The translations under genes were made by a program, and so were the position numbers. From Cyanobacteria bacterium OH_PDB_112 (lineage in GTDB: Bacteria > Cyanobacteriota > Vampirovibrionia > Gastranaerophilales > CAJFVJ01): a stretch of DNA of 5,728 nt. Under the pieces are notes generated by a model. That model saw nothing but the letters and a program-made list of their open reading frames with translations, searched no databases and was not told the DNA's origin. This document shows positions 1 to 5,675 of the stretch, one piece after another; position 1 is the first letter of the stretch, and every line of letters starts with the position of its first letter. Location: NCBI GenBank assembly GCA_023457295.1, contig JAEWLZ010000036.1, forward strand, positions 1-5,728, read 5' to 3'.

Positions 1-4
1 CATA

Positions 5-39
5 GGCGTTCACTTCGTTCAGCCTCGTGCAGATTTCGC
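5..39 (+). repeat. 35-bp direct repeat, copy 1
   Basis: Begins GGCGTTCACTTCG and ends CAGATTTCGC; it is identical over 35 bases to 130-164, and the match stops abruptly on both sides. The 125-bp offset and flanking hairpins suggest a modular dispersed intergenic element rather than coding sequence. The right half (27-37) can also pair with 46-57 (arms GTGCAGATTTC and GAAATACTGCAC, one bulged A), a pairing not available to copy 2. Confidence 0.85.
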
Positions 40-62
40 TGTCTTGAAATACTGCACCGCTC

Positions 63-120
63 AAAAGGTTAGGGTTTCGTTTCATCCTTTTTTCAAAAGG
101 ATTTCACTCCACAACCTTTT
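63..120. repeat. Nested inverted repeats between the two direct repeats
   Basis: An outer pair of 8-base arms (AAAAGGTT at 63-70, AACCTTTT at 113-120) encloses an inner perfect hairpin with 8-base arms (ATCCTTTT at 84-91, AAAAGGAT at 95-102) and a 3-base loop. Both lie in the spacer between the two 35-bp repeats. The inner hairpin is clear; whether the outer arms pair in vivo is inference, as the intervening sequence is not otherwise complementary. A role as RNA structure or as part of a mobile or dispersed element is possible. Confidence 0.5.
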
Positions 121-129
121 TCACTAGAC

Positions 130-164
130 GGCGTTCACTTCGTTCAGCCTCGTGCAGATTTCGC
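130..164 (+). repeat. 35-bp direct repeat, copy 2
   Basis: Exact second copy of 5-39, preceded by TAGAC and followed by AAAAGAAAG, unlike the flanks of copy 1. On the minus strand both copies sit in short open frames and are read in the same frame, giving the peptide EICTRLNEVNA each time. This follows automatically from identity plus open flanks, so it is weak evidence for coding. Confidence 0.85.
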
Positions 165-196
165 AAAAGAAAGCCGTCCTTAATTTTAGGGCGGCT
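165..196 (-). terminator. Possible minus-strand hairpin with U-rich tail
   Basis: Read on the minus strand, 9-base arms (AGCCGCCCT from 196 and AGGACGGCT ending at 172, one C-A mismatch) surround a 7-base loop and run directly into TTCTTTT, resembling an intrinsic terminator. On the plus strand the stem pairs better (a G-U wobble replaces the mismatch) but has no T-tract after it. No minus-strand gene is recognised just upstream of it, so it may be simply a structural part of the repeat element. Confidence 0.3.
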
Positions 197-274
197 ACTA
201 GACTTGGGGAGGAGGTTGGGGTATGACCCATAAAGGGTCGTACTGAATAATTTTTCGGACTTTTTTCATAAGTT

Positions 275-309
275 CTTTAAAAGAATAATTTAATATACTA
301 CTTTTAAAG
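275..309 (+). promoter_or_regulatory. Candidate dut promoter region with flanking inverted repeat
   Basis: A TATACT hexamer at 294-299 matches the sigma-70 -10 consensus at five of six positions; no good -35 box is visible at the proper spacing. It lies between the arms of a perfect 9-bp inverted repeat, CTTTAAAAG (275-283) and CTTTTAAAG (301-309), which could be an operator. The region is very AT-rich, so both elements could occur by chance. Initiation near 306 would give a leader of about 105 nt before dut. Confidence 0.3.
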
Positions 310-410
310 TACAAATCAATCTTTCAACTAAAAAACTCAAAGTAATAAATTTGCCTCTTACTCAAACTTGCTCTAACATTAGACTTAAAGTATTAAATAA
401 AGGAAATAAA

Positions 411-857
411 ATGACCGATAATCTTGAACTCAAAATAGAAAGACTTTCTCATTGCCTGTCTTTACCTGCATATGCTACAAAAGGCGCCGCAGGAATGGAT
501 TTAACAGCAGCGATAAAAGAACCTGTAACGCTTGAAAGTCTTGACCGAAAACTTATCCCGACAGGAATTAAAATTCAGCTTCCTCAAGGATATGAAGCTC
601 AAATACGTGCGCGTTCAGGCATGGCTATAAAACACGGAATAACTCTTTCAAATTGCGTAGGCACAATAGATGAAGACTACCGTGGAGAGGTCTGTGTTGG
701 CATTATAAATCTCTCAAAAGAAACCTATACAATCCAACCCGGCGACAGAATCGCACAAATGGTAATCGCACAAGTAAAACAACTTGAAATCAAAGAAGTA
801 GAATCTCTTGATGAAACAGCCCGCGCTGCGGGAGGTTTTGGGTCTACTGGGTATTAG
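411..857 (+). CDS. dut: dUTPase (deoxyuridine 5'-triphosphate nucleotidohydrolase)
   Basis: Hydrolyses dUTP to dUMP and pyrophosphate in the cytoplasm, keeping uracil out of DNA and supplying dUMP for thymidylate synthesis. The 148-residue protein has the five conserved motifs of the homotrimeric all-beta dUTPase family in order: AAGMDL (26-31), RSGMAIKHGI (68-77), GTIDEDYRGE (84-93), PGDRIAQ (110-116) and the C-terminal arm RAAGGFGSTGY (138-148). By family knowledge Asp87 in motif III activates the catalytic water and Tyr90 helps exclude ribose. Length is typical. I chose ATG 411 because AAGGA at 400-404 precedes it by 6 nt; a TTG at 351 would add 20 residues but has no ribosome binding site and the family does not need them. 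The stop overlaps the end of the convergent small gene by 4 bp. It is not adjacent to the partners often seen elsewhere and appears to be transcribed alone. It looks intact and chromosomal; a phage origin cannot be excluded, but nothing phage-like is nearby. Confidence 0.96.
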   Translation: MTDNLELKIERLSHCLSLPAYATKGAAGMDLTAAIKEPVTLESLDRKLIPTGIKIQLPQGYEAQIRARSGMAIKHGITLSNCVGTIDEDYRGEVCVGIINLSKETYTIQPGDRIAQMVIAQVKQLEIKEVESLDETARAAGGFGSTGY

Positions 858-1147
858 TGATAAAGTTTTGTCATAATGCTGCTTATTTTAGCAGGCGAAT
901 ATGTAGGATTTGCAAGTGCAATTTTTGCGGAATCAGCAACCCTATCAAGTTTGTCGAAAGTTTTTAAATTTGTAAAAGGATTATAAGAGGTCTCAAGCTT
1001 TTCAACATTTTCTATAGGGACATTTTTATTTATAACCAAATCTTTTTTTATTTTATCAATTTTATCTATTTGAAAATAATCACAGACCCCAATTAACCCC
1101 GTAGCTAATAAAAGGTAGGAACAAGCTTTATTAAAAATTTTTCCCAT
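854..1147 (-). CDS. Small membrane-anchored protein of unknown function
   Basis: I do not recognise this 97-residue protein. Its N-terminus is short and basic (MGKIFNK), followed by a hydrophobic stretch at residues 9-22 that would act as a signal peptide or single membrane anchor; it ends GLIGVC, which does not fit a lipobox well because Val precedes the Cys. The rest is polar, lysine-rich, with a short repetitive run IDKIDKIKK (27-35), and has no motif I can name. The call as a real gene rests on the start: a good Shine-Dalgarno, AGGAGA (1156-1161), lies 8 nt before ATG 1147. It converges on dut, with stop codons overlapping, and lies 218 bp downstream of the lipoprotein gene on the same strand, so it could be read from that transcript or from its own unseen promoter. 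A membrane-tethered extracytoplasmic tail is inferred only from the hydrophobic segment. Confidence 0.65.
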   Translation of the reverse strand: MGKIFNKACSYLLLATGLIGVCDYFQIDKIDKIKKDLVINKNVPIENVEKLETSYNPFTNLKTFDKLDRVADSAKIALANPTYSPAKISSIMTKLYH

Positions 1148-1365
1148 TAAAAATATCTCCTAAGTTTTCTAATTTACTCCTGTACAAAACCCTCTAAAAA
1201 AAATAATTGACCATTTTGAAAATTTTTATTTACAATATTTAACACCACATAATGCTAAATTTATTTCAGCATCCTGCCATATTGAAATATACTTTGCAAG
1301 CCACTTCGATAATATTCTTAAACTCCGGTAAAGCTAATTCTTAGCCAATGACTGTGTTCAGAGTA
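1148..1365. other. Intergenic region with short open frames, possible repeat debris
   Basis: No convincing gene. A 30-codon plus-strand frame (1252-1344, beginning MLNLFQHPAI) lacks a ribosome binding site, and two overlapping minus-strand frames are open across 1195-1330. Several overlapping frames open at once, together with the imperfect palindrome at 1252-1272, resemble a degraded repeat element or gene remnant. The stretch must also hold any promoter of the 97-residue protein and the 3' end of the lipoprotein transcript; neither a clear promoter nor a clear terminator is seen. GCTAA-TTC-TTAGC at 1333-1345 is a short hairpin only. Confidence 0.4.
1252..1272 (-). repeat. Imperfect 21-bp palindrome
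   Basis: On the minus strand the RNA would form an 8-bp stem (AUGCUGAA with UUUAGCAU, one G-U pair) closed by the 5-base loop AUAAA. The plus strand has an A-C mismatch at the equivalent place, so the structure favours minus-strand RNA. It lies between the lipoprotein gene and the small gene, both transcribed in that direction, but no T-tract follows, so it is not a standard terminator. Confidence 0.45.
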
Positions 1366-2568
1366 CTACTTCAAAGCTTTTTGCCCCTCTAAGAGAGCAT
1401 CTTTAACAGGCTTTTTATCAAGCAAAATTACTTGTGTGGTAAAATCCACAACTTCATTAATTTGTTTTTGGTTAGAATAAATTTTAGATGAAGTCTTGGC
1501 TCTTTTTACCTGTTCAGCACTAATTTTGCGTCCTTTATCAATTAAACTGTTATTTTTGGTGAAAAATTCATCCTTAAAAGTATCTTTGGTAGAAGGTAAA
1601 ACAGGAGCAAGCTTACAAAATTCAAGCTGATTTTTAGGATTTGTTATAAAAAATGCAAAATCAGCCGCTTCTTTGGGGTGTTTGGATTTTATAGGAATAA
1701 TCAAATTCATAAGAGAAATATCAACAATACCTTCATTCAAATTCATCTGAGGAGCAATATCAGTTTTTTTATAAACATCGGGAGAATTTTGAGAGATTGT
1801 ACGCAAAAAATTCGCTCCTGCTTCCAAAAAAGCTAAATCTCCCGACATGTATTTTTCCAAAGAATCTCTATGTGTCTGATTTATTGAACCTTTTGGAATA
1901 AGATTTTGCTCAAAAAGCATCTTAAAAAGTTCATAATTTTTAACGGTTTTTTCACTTATAAAAAACTCATCAAGTCCTACACCCTGCTTAGCAAGGATTT
2001 TCAGCATTTTGCCGTCTTCAGCCAGATTCGGCATAAATGCGTATTTTTGAGTTTTTTGTTTCACCTTTTCGGCAAAAGGCAAAACCTGTGAATAGCTATT
2101 TGGAGGAATATTGAATCCTGCCTTGGACACAATATCTTTATTATAAATAGTAACAGATGAAGTCAAATACCAGGGAATTGCATAATACTCTCCGTTTTGA
2201 CGACAAAGATTGAGAGCAGGCGAAACATAAATATCTTCAAAATCACCTTTTATCGTTGATAAAGCTTGCTTTTGCTGCAAAACTGAAGCAAAAGAAGGAT
2301 TCAGATTTACAACATCAGGAACATCATCACTCATAACAGCGGACAATGTACGTTTTTCACCTTCAGAAAACGGAATATCTATCCATTTTATTTTGATATT
2401 AGGATGGGCTTGCTCATATTCTCCAATTAAATGCTCTATAAAAGGAGTGAAATCATTTAACTGCAAAGTCCAGAATTCTATCTCAATATGACTTTCAGGC
2501 TTTTTACCGCACCCTGTCAAAGATATAATTGTTAGAAAAATAAAAAATAATTTAACAAAAGTTTTCAA
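1366..2568 (-). CDS. Extracellular solute-binding lipoprotein of a sugar-type ABC transporter
   Basis: Captures a substrate, probably a sugar or oligosaccharide, outside the cytoplasmic membrane and delivers it to an ABC permease. The 400-residue product starts with a lipoprotein signal (MKTFVKLFF, hydrophobic core, lipobox LTGC with Cys20 as the lipidated residue). The mature part has hallmarks of the family-1 binding proteins (MalE/UgpB type): EFWTL near 31-35, HPNIKIKW (55-62), PDVVNLNP (84-91), YAIPWYLTSSVTIYNKD (129-145), a MSGDLAFLEAG segment (241-251) and HPKEAADFAFFITNPKNQ (297-314) followed by PVLPST. I chose the TTG start at 2568 because GGAGAG (2575-2580) lies just upstream at proper spacing and the signal peptide begins there; a longer frame opening at 2661 would run into rarA and bury the signal peptide. 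No permease or ATPase gene is adjacent, so its transporter must be elsewhere. The exact substrate cannot be read from sequence. It diverges from rarA and is probably driven by the promoter at 2596-2623. Confidence 0.92.
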   Translation of the reverse strand: MKTFVKLFFIFLTIISLTGCGKKPESHIEIEFWTLQLNDFTPFIEHLIGEYEQAHPNIKIKWIDIPFSEGEKRTLSAVMSDDVPDVVNLNPSFASVLQQKQALSTIKGDFEDIYVSPALNLCRQNGEYYAIPWYLTSSVTIYNKDIVSKAGFNIPPNSYSQVLPFAEKVKQKTQKYAFMPNLAEDGKMLKILAKQGVGLDEFFISEKTVKNYELFKMLFEQNLIPKGSINQTHRDSLEKYMSGDLAFLEAGANFLRTISQNSPDVYKKTDIAPQMNLNEGIVDISLMNLIIPIKSKHPKEAADFAFFITNPKNQLEFCKLAPVLPSTKDTFKDEFFTKNNSLIDKGRKISAEQVKRAKTSSKIYSNQKQINEVVDFTTQVILLDKKPVKDALLEGQKALK

Positions 2569-2595
2569 AATAAGCTCTCCATTAATGCTAAGATA

Positions 2596-2623
2596 ATTAT
2601 AATAGATTGGAACTTTTTTGCAA
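2596..2623 (-). promoter_or_regulatory. Sigma-70 type promoter for the lipoprotein gene
   Basis: On the minus strand, TTGCAA (2618-2623, four of six matches to TTGACA) and a perfect TATAAT (2596-2601) are separated by 16 bp. Initiation would fall near 2589, about 20 nt before the TTG start and leaving the GGAGAG ribosome binding site in the leader. The -35 box touches the first base of the rarA start codon, so polymerase bound here would cover the rarA start. The -10 box overlaps the one for rarA. Confidence 0.6.
2598..2603 (+). promoter_or_regulatory. Candidate -10 element for rarA, shared palindrome with the divergent gene
   Basis: A perfect TATAAT on the plus strand, part of the 8-bp palindrome ATTATAAT (2596-2603) that gives the same hexamer on the minus strand. 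No -35 match is visible 16-18 bp upstream. Initiation near 2610 would leave only about 13 nt before the rarA ATG. Confidence 0.45.
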
Positions 2624-3849
2624 TGAACCTTTTTGATGTACTTGAAGAACAAAATAAACAAACCCCGCTTGCCGAGCTTTTACGCCCTGCGACTCTTGAT
2701 GAATTTTTGGGGCAAAATCAGCTTTTCGGAGAACATAACGCTGTTTTAAACTTAATTAAATCCAAAAGGCTTTTTTCTCTTATTATCTGGGGTCCTCCTG
2801 GGTGTGGAAAAACTACTCTTGCAAGACTTATTGCCAAAGAATCCGATTGTAATTTCAAAGAACTTTCTGCCGTAACTTCAGGAGTAAAAGAACTTAAAGA
2901 AGTTGTAGAAGTTGCCAAAACCTCACTCAGAAACGGTCAAAAAACAATTCTTTTTATTGATGAAATACACCGTTACAGCAAAACGCAACAGGATGCGCTT
3001 TTGCCTCATATCGAAAACGGTACAATTTATCTTATCGGAGCTACAACAGAAAATCCTTCTTTTCAGGTAATTCCGGCACTTTTATCTAGAACTCGCACAG
3101 CAAGACTTAATTCTATTGATTCTGAAAATATGTTAAAAATAATCAGAAAAGGTTACAAATACCTGATTGAAAAATACGGTAAAATCAATCTGGACGCACA
3201 AATAGGCGACTTTATAATCAAATATTCATCAGGGGATGCACGTCTTGCTCTGAATTTGGTTGAAAATTCTTACTTCGCGGCAGATTTTAAAGACGGAGAA
3301 AGATTTTTAAATATAAAACTTATAGAAGAACTTGCTCAATCAAAATCTGTAAAATATGATGTTCAAGAACACTATGATATAGCTTCAGCTTTTCAAAAAA
3401 GCTTGAGGGGCTCAGATCCGAATGCCGCTGTATATTGGCTTGCAAGAATGATATCGGCAGGAGAAGACCCGCGATTTATTGCACGAAGACTTATCGTATG
3501 CGCCTCTGAAGATGTAGGCAATGCGGATCCAAATGCCCTTAATTTAGCACTAAACGCATATAAAGCCGTAGAACTTTTGGGGTTTCCTGAAGGAAGAATA
3601 CCTCTGGCCCAGGCTACAGAATATATAGCAAAAGCTCCAAAATCAAACAAAGCATACATTGCAATAGATTCAGCTCTTGCCGATATTCAAAAAGAAGAAA
3701 GTTATCCTGTACCAAATCACCTTAGAGATTCGCACTACAAAGATGCTTCAAAATACGGTTTCGGAGAAGGATATATTTATTCTCACGACAATCCTGACAT
3801 AAAGCAAGATTTTTTACCTGAAGCAATAAAAAACAGAAAATATTTTTAA
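2623..3849 (+). CDS. rarA: Replication-associated recombination protein RarA (MgsA), AAA+ ATPase
   Basis: RarA/MgsA/WRNIP1-family ATPase of the clamp-loader AAA+ group, acting in the cytoplasm on stalled replication forks and single-stranded DNA ends with SSB. The 408-residue protein has the usual architecture: an N-terminal RPATLDEFLGQ segment (21-31), Walker A GPPGCGKT (57-64), Walker B LFIDE (110-114) followed by IHRYSKTQQD (115-124), sensor 1 GATTENPSF (139-147), an arginine-finger LLSR (153-156) and sensor 2 GDAR (204-207). The C-terminal tetramerisation half is highly typical: KSLRGSDPNAAVYWLARM (259-276), GEDPRFIARRL (280-290), ASEDVGNADPNAL (294-306) and YPVPNHLRD (361-369). Length is normal and all catalytic motifs are present. 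ATG 2623 fits the family's N-terminus, but no clear Shine-Dalgarno precedes it and the candidate leader is very short, so translation may begin on a near-leaderless mRNA. It is divergent from the lipoprotein gene and convergent with fliD, hence apparently monocistronic. Confidence 0.96.
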   Translation: MNLFDVLEEQNKQTPLAELLRPATLDEFLGQNQLFGEHNAVLNLIKSKRLFSLIIWGPPGCGKTTLARLIAKESDCNFKELSAVTSGVKELKEVVEVAKTSLRNGQKTILFIDEIHRYSKTQQDALLPHIENGTIYLIGATTENPSFQVIPALLSRTRTARLNSIDSENMLKIIRKGYKYLIEKYGKINLDAQIGDFIIKYSSGDARLALNLVENSYFAADFKDGERFLNIKLIEELAQSKSVKYDVQEHYDIASAFQKSLRGSDPNAAVYWLARMISAGEDPRFIARRLIVCASEDVGNADPNALNLALNAYKAVELLGFPEGRIPLAQATEYIAKAPKSNKAYIAIDSALADIQKEESYPVPNHLRDSHYKDASKYGFGEGYIYSHDNPDIKQDFLPEAIKNRKYF

Positions 3850-3854
3850 ATTTA

Positions 3855-5642
3855 TTATGAAGAAAAAGACGTAATAGCACTTATTTGTGACTGGTATTTA
3901 CTTACTGTTGAGTCCAAATCAGAATATTGTTTGACCAATCTTAATCTCTGTTGTTCAAGCCTTGCTTCTTCTTCTGTTATAGACTTGTTCAAATTTTTTA
4001 CATTTTCTGACAAAGAATTCGCTTTTGTAACAAAAAAACCTTTTTCTACATCAAGATACTGGTCAAGTAAGTCCTGAACGCTTCCCAAAAGACCTGTAGT
4101 ATCATCTTCTTTACTTCCGACTAAAAGTTTTTTAATATCTTCGGGGCTGTCAGATAAAGCATTCAAAAATTTTGACTTATCAAATTTCAATTCTCCGTTT
4201 TCAGTTGAAAATCCGATAACAGCAAGAGCTTTATAGGACAAATTATCATTTACAGGAGTCATAAGCTTGGTTTGCAAAGAAGACAACATTGATTCAATAG
4301 TATATTCATTTGCCAAAACACCTTTATCAGCTTCCGCTTTTTCATCAGTTGAATCAATTTTTACATAAGTATAACTATCAACCGTCTTTTTAATGGCATT
4401 AAAAGCGCCGACAACATCATCCAATGCTTTAGTAAGGTCATCGGTATTATCAGAAATAGCTACTTTTACAGGCTCTTCGGGGTCAGAAACGGATTTTAAA
4501 TTTATTGTAACCCCTGTCAAACCTGTTTCTGCCGCTGTAACTTTATTGGATTTAATAGCTATAGTTTTGCCGTTAATCTCAATTTCGCCCGCTGTTCTTC
4601 TTGTTTGAACTGATGTATCGACAACTCCTGACGCATTAGTTAAACCTAAGTCGGTCAAAAAAGAATTTCCGCTAAAATAAACATAGTCAGAATAAAAATC
4701 GTCTTTTCCTTTAAAAGTTAATGAATTCGACGTAGTATCATAGTTTATTTTAACTTGGCTGTTTGCGGTTTCATTAACTTTATTCATTACTTGCCTTAAA
4801 GTGGTATCAGCAGTAATTTCAATTTTCACACCACCAATACTTATAGTAGAAGGCACTGTCTGCACACCAAAATTTCTAAAACCGACACTGTTATCGGCTA
4901 TTTTTCCGTCAAGATTCAGAATACTCTTTGGCTTTGACACAAGAGTATTACCGCTTACTTCCAAGCCAAAAACATCAGCAAGGTTTGACTTTGAATTGGC
5001 AAAAGGACTTTGTGTATTCAAAGTACCACCGCTTATTCCCGAAAAATCAAGAGTAGCAACTCCGGTAGCATCAACATTAACCGTTATATTTCCTGTCAAT
5101 GTCCCACTTTCTGAAATTTTCTGATTTAATTTGGCAACATAACTGTTTAAAGTATCTCCGGAAACAACGGAAGCTGTAATAGTAACTCCACCTGAAGGAG
5201 TTTCAAAAGCGAGTGAAAAATCTTCATCAATAACACCAAGCTCATATAAGTTAACATTTGATGTTATAGCCCCGCCAACATTTGAAATTGTAACCTGAGG
5301 AGGGGTCGCCAATCTATTTACCGACAATTCTATACTTCCAGTCATTGCTCCTTTTGAAGTAGAAACCGTTGCGACAGAATTATCGGAAACTTCTGTTTTT
5401 TTCCTGTCAAAAAGGTCAAAAGCATAAATCATACGGCTGTCTAAAACTTTTTGCAAAGTACTGTTAAAACTGCTAAATTTTGTCTTAATTGTGTTATAAG
5501 CAGTTTGTTGCTTGGAGGCGGTATCTTTGTCTTTTTTATATGTATTCAAGCGCACAGAATTTGCAGCAATTGTCGCATCAATCAGGTCATTAACAGGTAA
5601 ACCTGATGCCATTCCGCCAAATGTCGCAACACTGCTTGTCAT
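3855..5642 (-). CDS. fliD: Flagellar filament cap protein FliD (HAP2)
   Basis: Secreted through the flagellar export apparatus and assembled as the cap at the filament tip, where it promotes flagellin polymerisation. The 595-residue protein has no cleavable signal peptide, as expected for type III export. The FliD N-terminal domain is seen in GGMASGLPVNDLIDATI (9-25), with a helical segment to about 70 and SIELSVNRLATPPQV (103-117). The middle holds two beta-rich segments with a shared plan (about 146-200 and 267-310) that resemble flagellin hook-IN modules, then GEIEINGKTIAI (352-363). The C-terminal domain includes GLTGVTINLKS (374-384), FNAIKKTVD (414-422) and GVLANEYTIESMLSSL (441-456), and ends in a charged coiled coil (about 545-590, EEEARLEQQRLRLVKQYSDL region) needed for cap assembly in this family. 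ATG 5642 is preceded by GGAGGAGAG (5650-5658). It is longer than the Salmonella protein by over 100 residues, mainly in the variable middle. The sequence suggests a flagellar class promoter upstream; neighbours such as fliS or flagellin may follow past the window's right end. Its 3' end is 5 bp from that of rarA. Confidence 0.93.
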   Translation of the reverse strand: MTSSVATFGGMASGLPVNDLIDATIAANSVRLNTYKKDKDTASKQQTAYNTIKTKFSSFNSTLQKVLDSRMIYAFDLFDRKKTEVSDNSVATVSTSKGAMTGSIELSVNRLATPPQVTISNVGGAITSNVNLYELGVIDEDFSLAFETPSGGVTITASVVSGDTLNSYVAKLNQKISESGTLTGNITVNVDATGVATLDFSGISGGTLNTQSPFANSKSNLADVFGLEVSGNTLVSKPKSILNLDGKIADNSVGFRNFGVQTVPSTISIGGVKIEITADTTLRQVMNKVNETANSQVKINYDTTSNSLTFKGKDDFYSDYVYFSGNSFLTDLGLTNASGVVDTSVQTRRTAGEIEINGKTIAIKSNKVTAAETGLTGVTINLKSVSDPEEPVKVAISDNTDDLTKALDDVVGAFNAIKKTVDSYTYVKIDSTDEKAEADKGVLANEYTIESMLSSLQTKLMTPVNDNLSYKALAVIGFSTENGELKFDKSKFLNALSDSPEDIKKLLVGSKEDDTTGLLGSVQDLLDQYLDVEKGFFVTKANSLSENVKNLNKSITEEEARLEQQRLRLVKQYSDLDSTVSKYQSQISAITSFSS

Positions 5643-5675
5643 TTATTCACTCTCCTCCGACCTTATCTTTAATTA

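Larger units (their letters stand above)
1..410. other. Intergenic region with repeats; no convincing gene
   Basis: No long open frame covers this stretch. Its left ~245 bases are clearly richer in G+C than the rest of the window (about half G+C by eye) and hold a 35-bp direct repeat in two copies plus several hairpins. The right part (about 245-410) is AT-rich and serves as the dut upstream region. Short frames exist but are not called as genes: a minus-strand frame from 231 to 124 (35 codons), a minus-strand frame from 85 running off the left edge, and a 7-codon plus-strand frame at 223-246 preceded by a strong Shine-Dalgarno-like sequence. Also present are G-runs at 206-221 (GGGG, GG, GG, GGGG), which could form a two-layer G-quadruplex. 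No tRNA or rRNA pattern is seen. Confidence 0.6.

Noticed and set aside
1..85. Minus-strand gene fragment running off the left edge, starting at 85
   Set aside because: Only 28 codons are visible, the spacing from GG to ATG is wrong for a ribosome binding site, and half of it is the 35-bp repeat.
5..164. CRISPR array
   Set aside because: Only two repeat copies with a 90-bp spacer that itself contains inverted repeats; no array periodicity and no cas genes.
124..231. Minus-strand 35-codon frame across the second repeat
   Set aside because: No suitable ribosome binding site, much of it is repeat and hairpin sequence, and its translation is low-complexity; more likely part of the repeat element.
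351..410. Upstream extension of dut to a TTG at 351
   Set aside because: No ribosome binding site precedes it, the extra 20 residues match nothing in the dUTPase family, and ATG 411 has a well-spaced AAGGA.
1906..2091. Plus-strand open frame inside the lipoprotein gene
   Set aside because: Antisense shadow of a well-supported gene; no start signal or recognisable product.
2569..2661. Longer N-terminus for the lipoprotein starting at 2661
   Set aside because: It would overlap the rarA start, bury the lipoprotein signal peptide 31 residues inside, and has no ribosome binding site; TTG 2568 has GGAGAG at the right distance.
2718..3659. Two minus-strand open frames inside rarA
   Set aside because: They lie opposite conserved AAA+ and tetramerisation motifs and show no family features of their own.
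4393..5124. Two plus-strand open frames inside fliD
   Set aside because: Antisense shadows of the FliD coding frame, with no ribosome binding sites or known domains.
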